In this document: positions 7,336 to 15,670 of the stretch, in pieces
Position numbering within the stretch: the stretch's first letter is position 1
Layout of the letters: each line of letters opens with the position of its first letter
Assembly: GCA_050742455.1 (NCBI GenBank)
Contig: JBOGIG010000076.1
Location: 1 to 64,000 of the forward strand
DNA from: JBOGIG01 sp050742455
GTDB lineage: Bacteria > Actinomycetota > Acidimicrobiia > Acidimicrobiales > JBOGIG01
Direction: 5' to 3'
Length of the DNA stretch: 64,000 bases
Made by a program: the position numbers and the translations under genes
The notes under the pieces: generated by a model
Told to the model about the DNA's origin: nothing
What the model saw: the letters and a program-made list of their open reading frames with translations, nothing else
The model's database searches: none

Positions 7336-8176
7336 TGGTGCCGGCCGCCTGGGCCCGGCGGGCAAAGGCCGCATCGGTCTCCACCCGGGCCTGGCTGGAG
7401 AGCTCGGCTATGGACTCGATCTCCTCGCCCGTGAACCCAGCCAGCTCGCGAAATCGCCGGGCCAGATGTATGGGGCTCTCCTTGTCGTCGCTGCGCAGGC
7501 CCCCGGCCGAGAACAGCTTGTCCACCACGGCCTGGAACTCGAGTGCCCGGGCCCGGCGTTGCGGGTCTGTTTGGGTGAGGCGTCGGAGCCAATCCGAGCC
7601 CATCTTCACGTGGGTGACCTCGTCAGCCAGCATCCAATCCTCGCAGAACTCGAGCACTGGGTCACCCGAGGCAGAGCCGAATTCCCGCATGGTGTTGAAC
7701 ACGTCGATGGCCAGGCCTTCCAGGGCACGGTTCACCCCGGTAAGGCGAAGTACAGGATCGGGGTTGCACGCCGCCTCGAACAAAAATACGTTCTCGGCGT
7801 ACTCACCGATCCCGGTGCCCATCCATTCGGCCAACTTGATGGATATCTCGCAGTGGCGGGCCTCATCCCAGCACTGCCGGGCCATGTCGAGCTTGAGCTG
7901 GAAGGGGACCTCCTCGACCCCCGCCCCTTCGTCGAAGTCCCAGCACGTTCGGCCTGCGCCTTCCAGGGCCTGAATCTCGCCCACAAATATCCCGTGCATC
8001 AGGGATCGGGCTGCGTCGGGGGCGCCGGCGGACTCGGGGACAAAGCCCTTCCCCGATCCGAACCGCCTCCCGGTGGGACTCATCGCATTGCGGGGATCAC
8101 CGAAGCGCTCCTCGGTACGAACTCGATTGAACCGGCCATCACGGGCCAGATCCGTGGCCTTCATATGTCGCCTCAT
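7328..8176 (-). CDS. DUF455-like ferritin-fold protein, putative di-iron
   Basis: A 282-residue helical protein resembling DUF455 ferritin-like proteins. Possible metal ligands are visible: an early Glu in FVGEIQALEGAGR, an ExxH in CWDEARHCEISIKL, a Glu in VNRALEGLAIDVFNTMREF, and a second ExxH in LADEVTHVKMGSDWLRR. That set of four helices with two ExxH motifs is the layout of carboxylate-bridged di-iron proteins. The reaction is not known for this family. Its start (ATGA) overlaps the stop of the upstream gene, and its stop overlaps the next gene, so the three proteins are probably made together. Confidence 0.78.
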   Translation of the reverse strand: MRRHMKATDLARDGRFNRVRTEERFGDPRNAMSPTGRRFGSGKGFVPESAGAPDAARSLMHGIFVGEIQALEGAGRTCWDFDEGAGVEEVPFQLKLDMARQCWDEARHCEISIKLAEWMGTGIGEYAENVFLFEAACNPDPVLRLTGVNRALEGLAIDVFNTMREFGSASGDPVLEFCEDWMLADEVTHVKMGSDWLRRLTQTDPQRRARALEFQAVVDKLFSAGGLRSDDKESPIHLARRFRELAGFTGEEIESIAELSSQARVETDAAFARRAQAAGTSA

Positions 8177-8832
8177 GCGCCGATCTCCTCCGCTGGTGCA
8201 TAGGAATCACCGATGCTTCCGGGCCCCACTATCCCTCCGGCCGCCAACATCAGCTTCTCCAATCGGCACTGATGCTCGGACGCCCTTTGAACCTCTTCGT
8301 CGGTTTCGATCAGGGACTGAAGCATCATCTCGCCATCGCGCCAGTCCTCGAACTCATCGGCCAGGGCGAACTTCAGTGATCGGATGGTCGGTGCGTCAGT
8401 GATGCGGGAGGTGTTGTTGAGGTGGTAGGTGTAGGCCGAAATCTTGTGAGGGATGAGGACGCGGTAGACCCCGACCAGCTTCTCGATGGTCCGGTCCGGC
8501 TCCTCGGGCGAGGTCACCGCCCCCATGAAAGCCTCGATCTCGGGGTTGGCTGGGACGGTCAGCCGGTCGGGGTTCATCTCTCGCAGTTCGGGCAGGCGCT
8601 TGTTCCACAAGTCGGCGTGCCAGGCGTGCTGGTAGCAGTGGGTGCCCAGGCGCATCTTGACGTCGAGCTCGGGCACGGTGGCCACCCAGCCGCCCAGGGC
8701 CTCGAACAGACGCATCTCGATCCATTTGTAATTGCCGACGCGCCGAGCAGTCTCCTCCACGTTGAAGGCGCCAGGCAGCTCGCGCCGATCCCAGGGAGCG
8801 AACGGGACTCGGGGCTTTCTCGGATCGGCCAT
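8173..8832 (-). CDS. Hypothetical helical protein, probably ferritin-like
   Basis: A 219-residue soluble protein, first gene of the operon. The sequence is helical with clustered acidic and histidine residues: NYKWIEMRLFEALGGW, GTHCYQHAWHADLWNKRLPEL, and ADEFEDWRDGEMMLQSL. This resembles the helix pattern of the DUF455-like protein encoded just downstream, but the second helix has HxxxH-type spacing instead of ExxH, so metal binding is uncertain. It is translationally coupled to that gene (4 bp overlap). I infer that the two form a hetero-oligomer or successive steps of one reaction, which is only a guess from position. Confidence 0.65.
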   Translation of the reverse strand: MADPRKPRVPFAPWDRRELPGAFNVEETARRVGNYKWIEMRLFEALGGWVATVPELDVKMRLGTHCYQHAWHADLWNKRLPELREMNPDRLTVPANPEIEAFMGAVTSPEEPDRTIEKLVGVYRVLIPHKISAYTYHLNNTSRITDAPTIRSLKFALADEFEDWRDGEMMLQSLIETDEEVQRASEHQCRLEKLMLAAGGIVGPGSIGDSYAPAEEIGA

Positions 8833-8883
8833 GCCCCCAGCATCGCCCGCATTGACCGATCGGTCAAGAACCCAGCCGAGATG

Positions 8884-9720
8884 TCATGTCCGGCGGGGCC
8901 AGGGCACCTCGGCTATTAGAATCCCCACCAGGATGACCGCCGCTCCCACCGCCCCGGCCACCCCCAGCCGTTCCCCCTCGAACCGGGCGATCAGGGCGGC
9001 CGTGATTGGTTCGAGCATTAGCAGGATCGAGGTTCGGCTCGGTCCCACCCGTCGCTGACCCCATAGCTGAAGGCTGAAAGCCAGGGCCGATGCCGCCACG
9101 GCGGTGAAGACAACCGCCCCCCAGGCGTTCCAGCCGAAGCGGTAGCCACCGGTGAAGAAGCCGGGAATGAGGCACCCGAAGCCGACCACGGCCAGTTGGA
9201 TTGTGGTCAGCCAGACCACATCGACCTTGTTTACCCACGCCGCCACCATGATGATGTTGACGGCGAAGGCCAGCGCCGATCCCAGGGTCAGCAGTACCCC
9301 CCGGTCCAGGGAAAAGCCGTTTCCAACCATGACGAACAAGCCAATGGCAGCCAGGGCGGCGCCGATCCCCACGGCCAGGGTGGGTCGCCTCCGGAGCACC
9401 AAGGCCGAGAGCACGGGGACAATGACCACAAGGAGATAGGTGACAAAAGCCGAAATGGTGGTCGTGGTGTATTCCAGGCCCACGGTTTGGAATATGTAAC
9501 CGGCCAGAAGGCTGATTCCGCAGTACACCCCGGCCACCACGGTGGGCCGGTTCAGGGGACGGTTGCGGACAAAGACGAGCAACAGCATCGTGGCCACGAC
9601 AAAGCGCGCGCCGAGAAAGGGGAAGGCGCCGGCGTGAGCCAGTGCCCCCTGCACCACGATGAAAGTGGAACCGAAGCAGATCGCGGCAGCGGCGACAGAC
9701 AGATGGGACCGGACCACCAA
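8884..9720 (-). CDS. EamA-family drug/metabolite transporter
   Basis: A 278-residue inner-membrane protein with about ten hydrophobic helices in two related halves, the layout of the DMT/EamA superfamily. Diagnostic pieces are AICFGSTFIVVQGALA at the start, LGARFVVATMLLLVFV, and in the second repeat LMLEPITAALIARFEGERLG, followed by AVGAAVILVGILIAE. Such proteins export amino acids, nucleosides or other small metabolites; the substrate is not predictable. It sits 51 bp downstream of the ferritin-like operon's first start codon but on the same strand upstream of it, so it may share a transcript. The start is a TTG, with GTG three bases later as an alternative. Confidence 0.88.
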   Translation of the reverse strand: MVVRSHLSVAAAAICFGSTFIVVQGALAHAGAFPFLGARFVVATMLLLVFVRNRPLNRPTVVAGVYCGISLLAGYIFQTVGLEYTTTTISAFVTYLLVVIVPVLSALVLRRRPTLAVGIGAALAAIGLFVMVGNGFSLDRGVLLTLGSALAFAVNIIMVAAWVNKVDVVWLTTIQLAVVGFGCLIPGFFTGGYRFGWNAWGAVVFTAVAASALAFSLQLWGQRRVGPSRTSILLMLEPITAALIARFEGERLGVAGAVGAAVILVGILIAEVPWPRRT

Positions 9721-9773
9721 CCCGGCGCGACCGTTGGGCCTGGCCGGGCCGGTGTCGGAATGGGAAAGGACGC

Positions 9774-11534
9774 TCAGGGGATGGGGCTCCCATCTTGCGA
9801 ATCCGATCGTGGCGGGGGGTCAGTTGGCGTTGGAGAATGCGATGGCCGGCCCTCATAGGTCCGGTAGCGATTGGTTATGGGCATGCGACGGTCCTTGCCG
9901 AAGGCCTTGGTGCTCACGCGAACTCCGGGGGGGTTCTGGCGTCTTTTGTACTCGGCCCCGTCGACCAGACCGGCCACCTGGGCCACCAGGGGAGGCGAGA
10001 AGCCCAACTCCACCAAGGCCGCCTCGGTCATGTCGCCTTCGACGTAGGCCGACAGGACAGGATCGAGAACCTCATAAGGGGGAAGCGTCTGGTCGTCTCG
10101 CTGATCGGGTCTCAGCTCAGCGGAAGGAGCCTTGTCCAACACCGACTGAGGAATGATGTCGGTGCCCTCTCGGGCGTTACGGTCCCGGCACAATTCATAG
10201 ACCAAGGTCTTGGGGACATCCTTGATGACAGCGAAGCCCCCGGCGGAGTCGCCGTAAAGGGTGGAGTAGCCCGTGGCCATCTCGCTCTTGTTGCCGGTGG
10301 TCAGGACCATCCACCCGTGCTCGTTGGACAGGGCCATAAGCAGGACCCCGCGCAGTCGGGACTGGAGGTTCTCTTCGGTCAAACCGCCCAAACCGGCCAG
10401 GCTCGCGTTTGCCCCGACGGCCCCCGTCAGCATGGCCTCAAAGGCACGGTGGCCGGCATCGATGGGCACTGTGGTCAACGACATCGACAGGTTCGAGGCC
10501 AGGAGGGCGGCATCGAGCTCAGAGCCTGGGCTGGAGTATCGCGATGGCATGGCCACGCCGTGAACGTGCTCCGACCCCAGCCCATCGCAGGCGACCGCGG
10601 CAACCAGGGACGAGTCAATGCCGCCCGAAACGCCGATCACCACGTCGGTGAAGCCGTTCTTGTGGACGTAATCCCGCGTACCCAAGACCAGGGCCCGATA
10701 TATCTCTTCGGGCCCATGAAAGGTTTCCTTTATCACCGGCGCCAAAGCAGGGCCAGGGCCAGGGCCAGGACCAGGGCCAGGGCCAGTAGCGGAGTCGAGG
10801 TCGAGGTCGAACACCATGACGTCCTCTTCGAACTGCGCCGCCCGGGCCAGCAATGCCCCATTGGCCCCAACCACCATGGATGCCCCGTCAAAGACGAGTT
10901 CATCCTGTCCCCCCACCTGATTCACGTAAACCAGCGGGCATCGGGCCTGGGCGCCGCGGAGCTGGAGAAGCGACTGGCGTTCGGCCACCCGCCCGGCGCA
11001 GTAGGGAGAAGCGTTCAAGTTGACGATGACCTGCGCCCCCAATTCCCCCAGGGTCGCGATGGGGCCTGACTCGCTCCAGACGTCCTCGCAGACCGAGATC
11101 CCGATGGCGACTCCGGCGACGGCATAAACTTCAAGTTGTCCCCTGCCCGGGATGAAATATCGCTGTTCGTCGAAAACCGAGTAGTTGGGCAGCACTCGCT
11201 TGTGGTAAACGTCCTGGACCAAACCGTCTCGGCATAGGGCGGCGGCGTTGTACAGACTGCCCGGGCGGTGGCCGTCCACAAAACCCACCACGGCCGCGCA
11301 CGACCGGGTCAGACGAGCCACCTCCCCGAGGGCCAGGTGGTTGTCGGCCACAAAGCCCTCCTTCAACAACAGATCTTCGGGTGGGTATCCGGTGATAGCC
11401 AGTTCGGGGAACACCGCCAGTTGGGCTCCGGCGGACTCAGCCTGATCCAGGGCAGCCGCCATCCGCTCGACGTTGCCGGCAACGTCGCCCACGACTGTGT
11501 TGATCTGGCAGGCGGCAATTCTGAGGCTTCCCAC
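9774..11534 (-). CDS. nadE: Glutamine-dependent NAD+ synthetase
   Basis: A 586-residue two-domain enzyme that turns nicotinic acid adenine dinucleotide into NAD+, using ammonia released from glutamine. The N-terminal nitrilase domain (to about residue 250) holds the Glu/Lys/Cys triad: ELAITGYPPEDLL, YHKRVLPNYSVFDE and ISVCEDVWSE. The C-terminal synthetase domain begins near DYVHKNGFTDVVIGVSGGID and has the PP-loop SGGIDSS. It also contains TTGNKSEMATGYSTLYGD. Between the domains is a run of Gly-Pro pairs encoded by a hexanucleotide repeat, unusual for this family. The GTG start faces glnE across a 44 bp divergent gap. The Ser/Pro-rich tail after the usual end is poorly conserved. Confidence 0.93.
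   Translation of the reverse strand: MGSLRIAACQINTVVGDVAGNVERMAAALDQAESAGAQLAVFPELAITGYPPEDLLLKEGFVADNHLALGEVARLTRSCAAVVGFVDGHRPGSLYNAAALCRDGLVQDVYHKRVLPNYSVFDEQRYFIPGRGQLEVYAVAGVAIGISVCEDVWSESGPIATLGELGAQVIVNLNASPYCAGRVAERQSLLQLRGAQARCPLVYVNQVGGQDELVFDGASMVVGANGALLARAAQFEEDVMVFDLDLDSATGPGPGPGPGPGPALAPVIKETFHGPEEIYRALVLGTRDYVHKNGFTDVVIGVSGGIDSSLVAAVACDGLGSEHVHGVAMPSRYSSPGSELDAALLASNLSMSLTTVPIDAGHRAFEAMLTGAVGANASLAGLGGLTEENLQSRLRGVLLMALSNEHGWMVLTTGNKSEMATGYSTLYGDSAGGFAVIKDVPKTLVYELCRDRNAREGTDIIPQSVLDKAPSAELRPDQRDDQTLPPYEVLDPVLSAYVEGDMTEAALVELGFSPPLVAQVAGLVDGAEYKRRQNPPGVRVSTKAFGKDRRMPITNRYRTYEGRPSHSPTPTDPPPRSDSQDGSPIP
10749..10786. repeat. Hexanucleotide repeat in the nadE interdomain linker
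   Basis: Six or so copies of AGGGCC/CAGGGC (one with A for G) encode the (Gly-Pro)n linker. The repeat keeps the reading frame whatever its copy number. Confidence 0.85.
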
Positions 11535-11578
11535 GCCGTCGAGCCTAACGGTAGCCCCGTTGCTGGCAGGATGCTCCG

Positions 11579-14314
11579 GTGAGCCCGTGGGCGCCCTCGA
11601 CCGAGATCCAACATGTCACCGACCACAGCGCGGCCCCGGTGCAGGTCACTGCGTCGTTGGCCCGATTGGTGTCGACCCACCCCGAGGCTGGACAACGACT
11701 GGCTGCCGATCTCGACCTCGCCCGTGCCCTGGTCACGGTCATGGCGGCCAGCCGATCTCTGGCCCGCCTGTGCGAGCAGGACCCCGTCGCCCTCGACGTC
11801 GTGGCCGCCGCCCTAAAGGCAGGGCCAAGACCGCTGCCCCCGCCCGAGAGGGTCTCGGACCTGATCCGCACCAAGCATCTGGGGATCCTGGCCATCGCCG
11901 TGCGGGATCTCATGGGACTCGATGCCCTGGAGCAGGTGGGGGCCTCCCTGGCCGGCCTGGCCGATGATGTGTTGTCCAAGTCCTTGGTTATGGCCTTGAG
12001 TTCCGACGGAGAACCGGCCGGCAGGCCTTGGCCCGACTGCGGTCTGGCCGTGATTGGGATGGGGAAGTTGGGGGGCTACGAATTGAACTACGCCAGCGAC
12101 ATCGACCTAATGTTCGTCGTTGACGATCCCGAGTCGGCAAAGCCGCTGAAAGTGCTGGGGACTGCCAGGTCCTGTTTTCGGGTGGACACCGACCTCAGGC
12201 CTGAGGGGCGATCGGGACCTCTGGCCCGCAGCCTTGACTCTTATGCGGCTTACTGGTCCCGGTGGGCCAAGACCTGGGAGTTCCAGGCCCTGTTGAAGTG
12301 CCGGTACTCGGCCGGGGATGCCACCCTTGGCGCCGGCTTCGTCGAGGAGGCGGGCCGCCACATATGGGGAAGGGCCTTCGGCGCCGATGAGATCTTCGAG
12401 ATCCGGTCCATGAAGGCCAGGGCGGAAAGTGAGATGGCCCGTCGAGGCATCTCCGACCTCGAGGTCAAAAGGGGTCGGGGCGGGATCCGCGACATCGAGT
12501 TCGCCGTTCAACTCCTACAGTTGGTCCACGGTCGGGCGGACCAATCGATCAGATCGCCAACCACCCTGACGGCACTGGCCGCGCTCAGCGGGGCCGGATA
12601 CGTGTCCCCCCAAGACGCCACCGTCTTGGACCGGGCCTACCGCTTCTTGCGTCAGGTGGAACATCGCATCCAGTTGGTCGACGAGAGCCAGGGCCACACC
12701 GTGCCTCAGGAACCGTCGGCACTGGCCCACCTGGCCCGGGTCATGGGATACCGCGACCAGGGGACGCATACCGCGGCCGAGGCCTTCCTCGCCGCCCTGG
12801 GCCGACATCAAACGGCGGTGCGCACCATTCACGAACGGTTGTTCTTCCGGCCGCTGCTGGAGGTGTTCACTGCCTCCAAGCCAGGCGGCGCTCCCGCCAT
12901 GGAGGCCAATGCCGTAGCCGCTCGGCTGGGCGCGTTCGGGTTCGCCGACGTTGGGCGCACCCGGATCGCCCTGCGCGAGCTGACCAGGGGCCTGACCCGA
13001 TCGTCGAGCCTGATGCAGGCCCTCCTTCCCGTCCTGTTGGAATGGCTGTCGGAGAGTCCCGATCCTGAACTTGGCCTACTGGGGCTGCGCACGCTGGCCT
13101 CGGGCCAGCACCGCCGAGACCGCCTGGTGACAACATTCCGAGAGTCGCCCCAGGCAGCTCAACGCCTGTGCCAACTGATTGGAACCAGCCGGCTGGTCCT
13201 CGACCCCCTGGCCCGCAACCCTGACCTGATCAGCGAATTGAGCGCAGCGGACGGCCCGGAGCCGGCATCGGCGCTCGTACTCCTCGACCAAGCCCAAGCC
13301 ATCGCGGCCGGGCGCCAGACGGTCGGAGCAAAGATGGCTCGTCTGGCCCGCATGCGCCAGACCGAGACCACCAGGATCGCCATTCGAGACATTCTGGGAA
13401 CCTCGGACTCAGTCCAGGTCGGCTCCGAACTGAGCGCACTGGCCGAGGCCGCCATGAGAGCGGCCCTGGAGTTGGCGGGGCCTTCCCGACCGATGAGCGT
13501 CCTGTCCATGGGCCGCTTCGGGGGGTCCGAGCTGTCCTATGCCAGTGACATCGACATCCTGATCGCCTACGAAGGGGGCACCGATGCTCAAAACCAGGCG
13601 GCCCTGGAGACGGCGGAGACCTTTGTCCGCCTGGTGCACGGCCCCACCCCCGCCCAGCGCATCTTCACCATTGACACCTCCCTGCGCCCTGAGGGCCGGC
13701 AGGGCCCCGTGGCCCGAAGCCTGGAGGGGTTCGCCAACTATTACTCCCGCTGGGCCCAGACCTGGGAGCGCCAAGCCCTCCTCCGGGTCCGGCCGGTGGC
13801 GGGCGACGCCGAGCTGGGCAATCGGTTCATGGAGCTGGTCGATCATTTTGTCTTTTCCTCGCCGTTGACCGATGTCCACCGACGGGAGATCCGACGCATG
13901 AAGGCCCGAATAGAACGGGAACGGATACCACCGGACGAGGACCCCCAGTTCCATTTGAAACTGGGACGGGGTTCGCTTTCCGACGTTGAATGGACGGCCC
14001 AACTCCTCCAACTCGAACACGGGGTGCGATCGACGGGAACTGTCAGGGCCCTTGAAGCCTTGCAGGCGTCGGGGGCATTATCCAAACTTGACGCCGATGT
14101 TCTCACTGAGGCCTACCGATTTTGCGAAACGACCCGCAATCGGTGGTTCTTGGTGCACGGCGGCCCGGGAGATTCCCTACCCAGACGGCCCGAGCAATTG
14201 ATCAGGCTTTCTCGCAGCTTGGGCACCACGCCCACCGGCCTGCGCGATCATTACCGGCGTGTCACCCGGCGCGCTCGAGGGTCCATGGAGCGGCTTTTTT
14301 ACGGGAAAGTGTGA
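11579..14314 (+). CDS. glnE: Bifunctional glutamine synthetase adenylyltransferase/deadenylylase
   Basis: A 911-residue enzyme that adds AMP to, and removes it from, a tyrosine of type I glutamine synthetase in response to nitrogen status. Two nucleotidyltransferase cores are visible: GMGKLGGYELNYASDIDLMF near residue 160, and SMGRFGGSELSYASDIDILI near 640. Each is followed by helical regions with the RRMKARIERER / KLGRGSLSDVEW type motifs. It is slightly shorter than the mycobacterial protein (about 990 residues), mostly at the N-terminus. Its target GlnA is encoded 1.4 kb downstream on the other strand. The start is GTG. Confidence 0.94.
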   Translation: MSPWAPSTEIQHVTDHSAAPVQVTASLARLVSTHPEAGQRLAADLDLARALVTVMAASRSLARLCEQDPVALDVVAAALKAGPRPLPPPERVSDLIRTKHLGILAIAVRDLMGLDALEQVGASLAGLADDVLSKSLVMALSSDGEPAGRPWPDCGLAVIGMGKLGGYELNYASDIDLMFVVDDPESAKPLKVLGTARSCFRVDTDLRPEGRSGPLARSLDSYAAYWSRWAKTWEFQALLKCRYSAGDATLGAGFVEEAGRHIWGRAFGADEIFEIRSMKARAESEMARRGISDLEVKRGRGGIRDIEFAVQLLQLVHGRADQSIRSPTTLTALAALSGAGYVSPQDATVLDRAYRFLRQVEHRIQLVDESQGHTVPQEPSALAHLARVMGYRDQGTHTAAEAFLAALGRHQTAVRTIHERLFFRPLLEVFTASKPGGAPAMEANAVAARLGAFGFADVGRTRIALRELTRGLTRSSSLMQALLPVLLEWLSESPDPELGLLGLRTLASGQHRRDRLVTTFRESPQAAQRLCQLIGTSRLVLDPLARNPDLISELSAADGPEPASALVLLDQAQAIAAGRQTVGAKMARLARMRQTETTRIAIRDILGTSDSVQVGSELSALAEAAMRAALELAGPSRPMSVLSMGRFGGSELSYASDIDILIAYEGGTDAQNQAALETAETFVRLVHGPTPAQRIFTIDTSLRPEGRQGPVARSLEGFANYYSRWAQTWERQALLRVRPVAGDAELGNRFMELVDHFVFSSPLTDVHRREIRRMKARIERERIPPDEDPQFHLKLGRGSLSDVEWTAQLLQLEHGVRSTGTVRALEALQASGALSKLDADVLTEAYRFCETTRNRWFLVHGGPGDSLPRRPEQLIRLSRSLGTTPTGLRDHYRRVTRRARGSMERLFYGKV

Positions 14315-14354
14315 CCTTGCCTTCCAGGCATGGTGACCTTGCCTTCCAGGCATG
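14311..14354. repeat. Perfect 22-bp tandem duplication at the glnE stop
   Basis: GTGACCTTGCCTTCCAGGCA(TG) occurs twice head to tail. The first copy contains the glnE TGA stop (14312-14314), so the duplication lies across the gene's end. Confidence 0.95.
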
Positions 14355-14434
14355 CCGCAGCGGGTGCCTGGCCGTCAACTGAAAACGGGCGAGGGTTCCG
14401 ACCCGCTTTCCCCGATGCCGTGAAGGCGGATGGC

Positions 14435-15616
14435 TCAGGAGGTCAAACGATGATCTGGAAGATTGGCTTCAGATAAGAAGTTGAGCACCGAGCGGTCACC
14501 GGGTCGAACCGACACCGCGGGAACTGGACCAGGGCGGGAACCGAACAGCTCGAATCGGCCGCGGCCCGCTTCCTTGGCCCGGTACATGGCAGTGTCGGCC
14601 TGATCCAGGATGACCTCCGGATCGTGATCGGGCCCCGACACCACCGCCAGTCCGGTACTCACCGTCAGCACAGCCTGGCGACCATGGATCACCATGGCCT
14701 GGGCTATCGACTTCCCGATTCGACTGGCCAGCGCCGAGTATTCGCTCTCGGCTCCTCTGGCATCACGGCATAACACGACGAACTCGTCCCCCCCAAAACG
14801 TCCGACCACATCGCCTGCCCGCACGATCGACCTGAGGCGGTTGCCCACGGTAAGAAGTACCTGGTCACCAAAGCTGTGGCCGAACTGGTCGTTGACCTCC
14901 TTGAAGTTGTCCAGGTCGAGGAAAAGAACGGCCAGCTTGGTCTGCCCGGGAACAAGCTCGCCTATCGCGTCGCGCAGCTCCTCGAGAAAGTGGGCTCGGT
15001 TGACCAGCCCGGTCAAGGGGTCGTGGCTCACCTGGTGTCGCATAGCGGCGTGAACCTGGTCCAGATTCTCCCGCAGCTCATGAGTACGGGCGTCGAAGTG
15101 CTTGCCCGACCAGATCAAGAAGCTGTCCACCGCCATCCTTACTCCGATTTCGGTTTCGTCTAACACGCAGGCGGGGATTCCCCGGGCGCTGCCTTCCTGG
15201 GCCAGCACACTGAACAAGGTGTCGCGCCAACACAGGATGGAGCGGAGAACCTGGGCCAAGGAGATAGAGCTCCCGGCCGCGGCCTCTCCACTGGTCCGGG
15301 CCAGCTCCTCCAGTTCGGACGCCTCCGCCGCCCTTCCCGACACCAGCCAGTCCAGGGCCATCTGGGTGGTCACGCCGTTGATGGAACGCCGCAACCGAAC
15401 GGTCTCGGGGGTGTCCGCGCTGCCCTGCCCGACCCCCCGGGCAATCCTTTTCTCCGTCTCGTCGATCACCTCTTGGAAGCGAACAGCCAGTGCATTTCCC
15501 AGTGCCCGACGATGGCCCTCGGGGTCATAGCCCCCGGCGCCTGGCGATTCAGTGTCGGCAGTCTTGTCAGTGTCGGCAGTCTTGTCAGTGTCGGCAGTCT
15601 TGGCCTGAGCGCTCAC
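14435..15616 (-). CDS. GGDEF diguanylate cyclase with N-terminal helical sensor region
   Basis: A 393-residue protein predicted to make cyclic di-GMP. The catalytic domain (about residues 200-370) has the intact signature GRFGGDEFVVLC and a likely inhibitory I-site RAGD five residues before it. It also has DPLTGLVNRAHFLEEL and FLDLDNFKEVNDQFGHSFGD. The N-terminal 190 residues are helical and soluble, like RsbR/globin-style sensor regions, with no membrane span. The first 25 residues contain a triplicated TADTDK hexapeptide encoded by an 18-bp repeat. The gene lies between glnE and glnA, so it may be co-regulated with nitrogen genes, but no direct evidence shows this. The start is GTG. Confidence 0.9.
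   Translation of the reverse strand: MSAQAKTADTDKTADTDKTADTESPGAGGYDPEGHRRALGNALAVRFQEVIDETEKRIARGVGQGSADTPETVRLRRSINGVTTQMALDWLVSGRAAEASELEELARTSGEAAAGSSISLAQVLRSILCWRDTLFSVLAQEGSARGIPACVLDETEIGVRMAVDSFLIWSGKHFDARTHELRENLDQVHAAMRHQVSHDPLTGLVNRAHFLEELRDAIGELVPGQTKLAVLFLDLDNFKEVNDQFGHSFGDQVLLTVGNRLRSIVRAGDVVGRFGGDEFVVLCRDARGAESEYSALASRIGKSIAQAMVIHGRQAVLTVSTGLAVVSGPDHDPEVILDQADTAMYRAKEAGRGRFELFGSRPGPVPAVSVRPGDRSVLNFLSEANLPDHRLTS
15549..15602. repeat. 18-bp tandem repeat, three copies, in the cyclase N-terminus
   Basis: TCAGTGTCGGCAGTCTTG occurs three times perfectly. It encodes repeated TADTDK near the start of the diguanylate cyclase. Confidence 0.95.
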
Positions 15617-15670
15617 TGGGTATATATCGGGAGGAACGGTCTTACTCTTGAGATTGCCAAATGATTGCGG

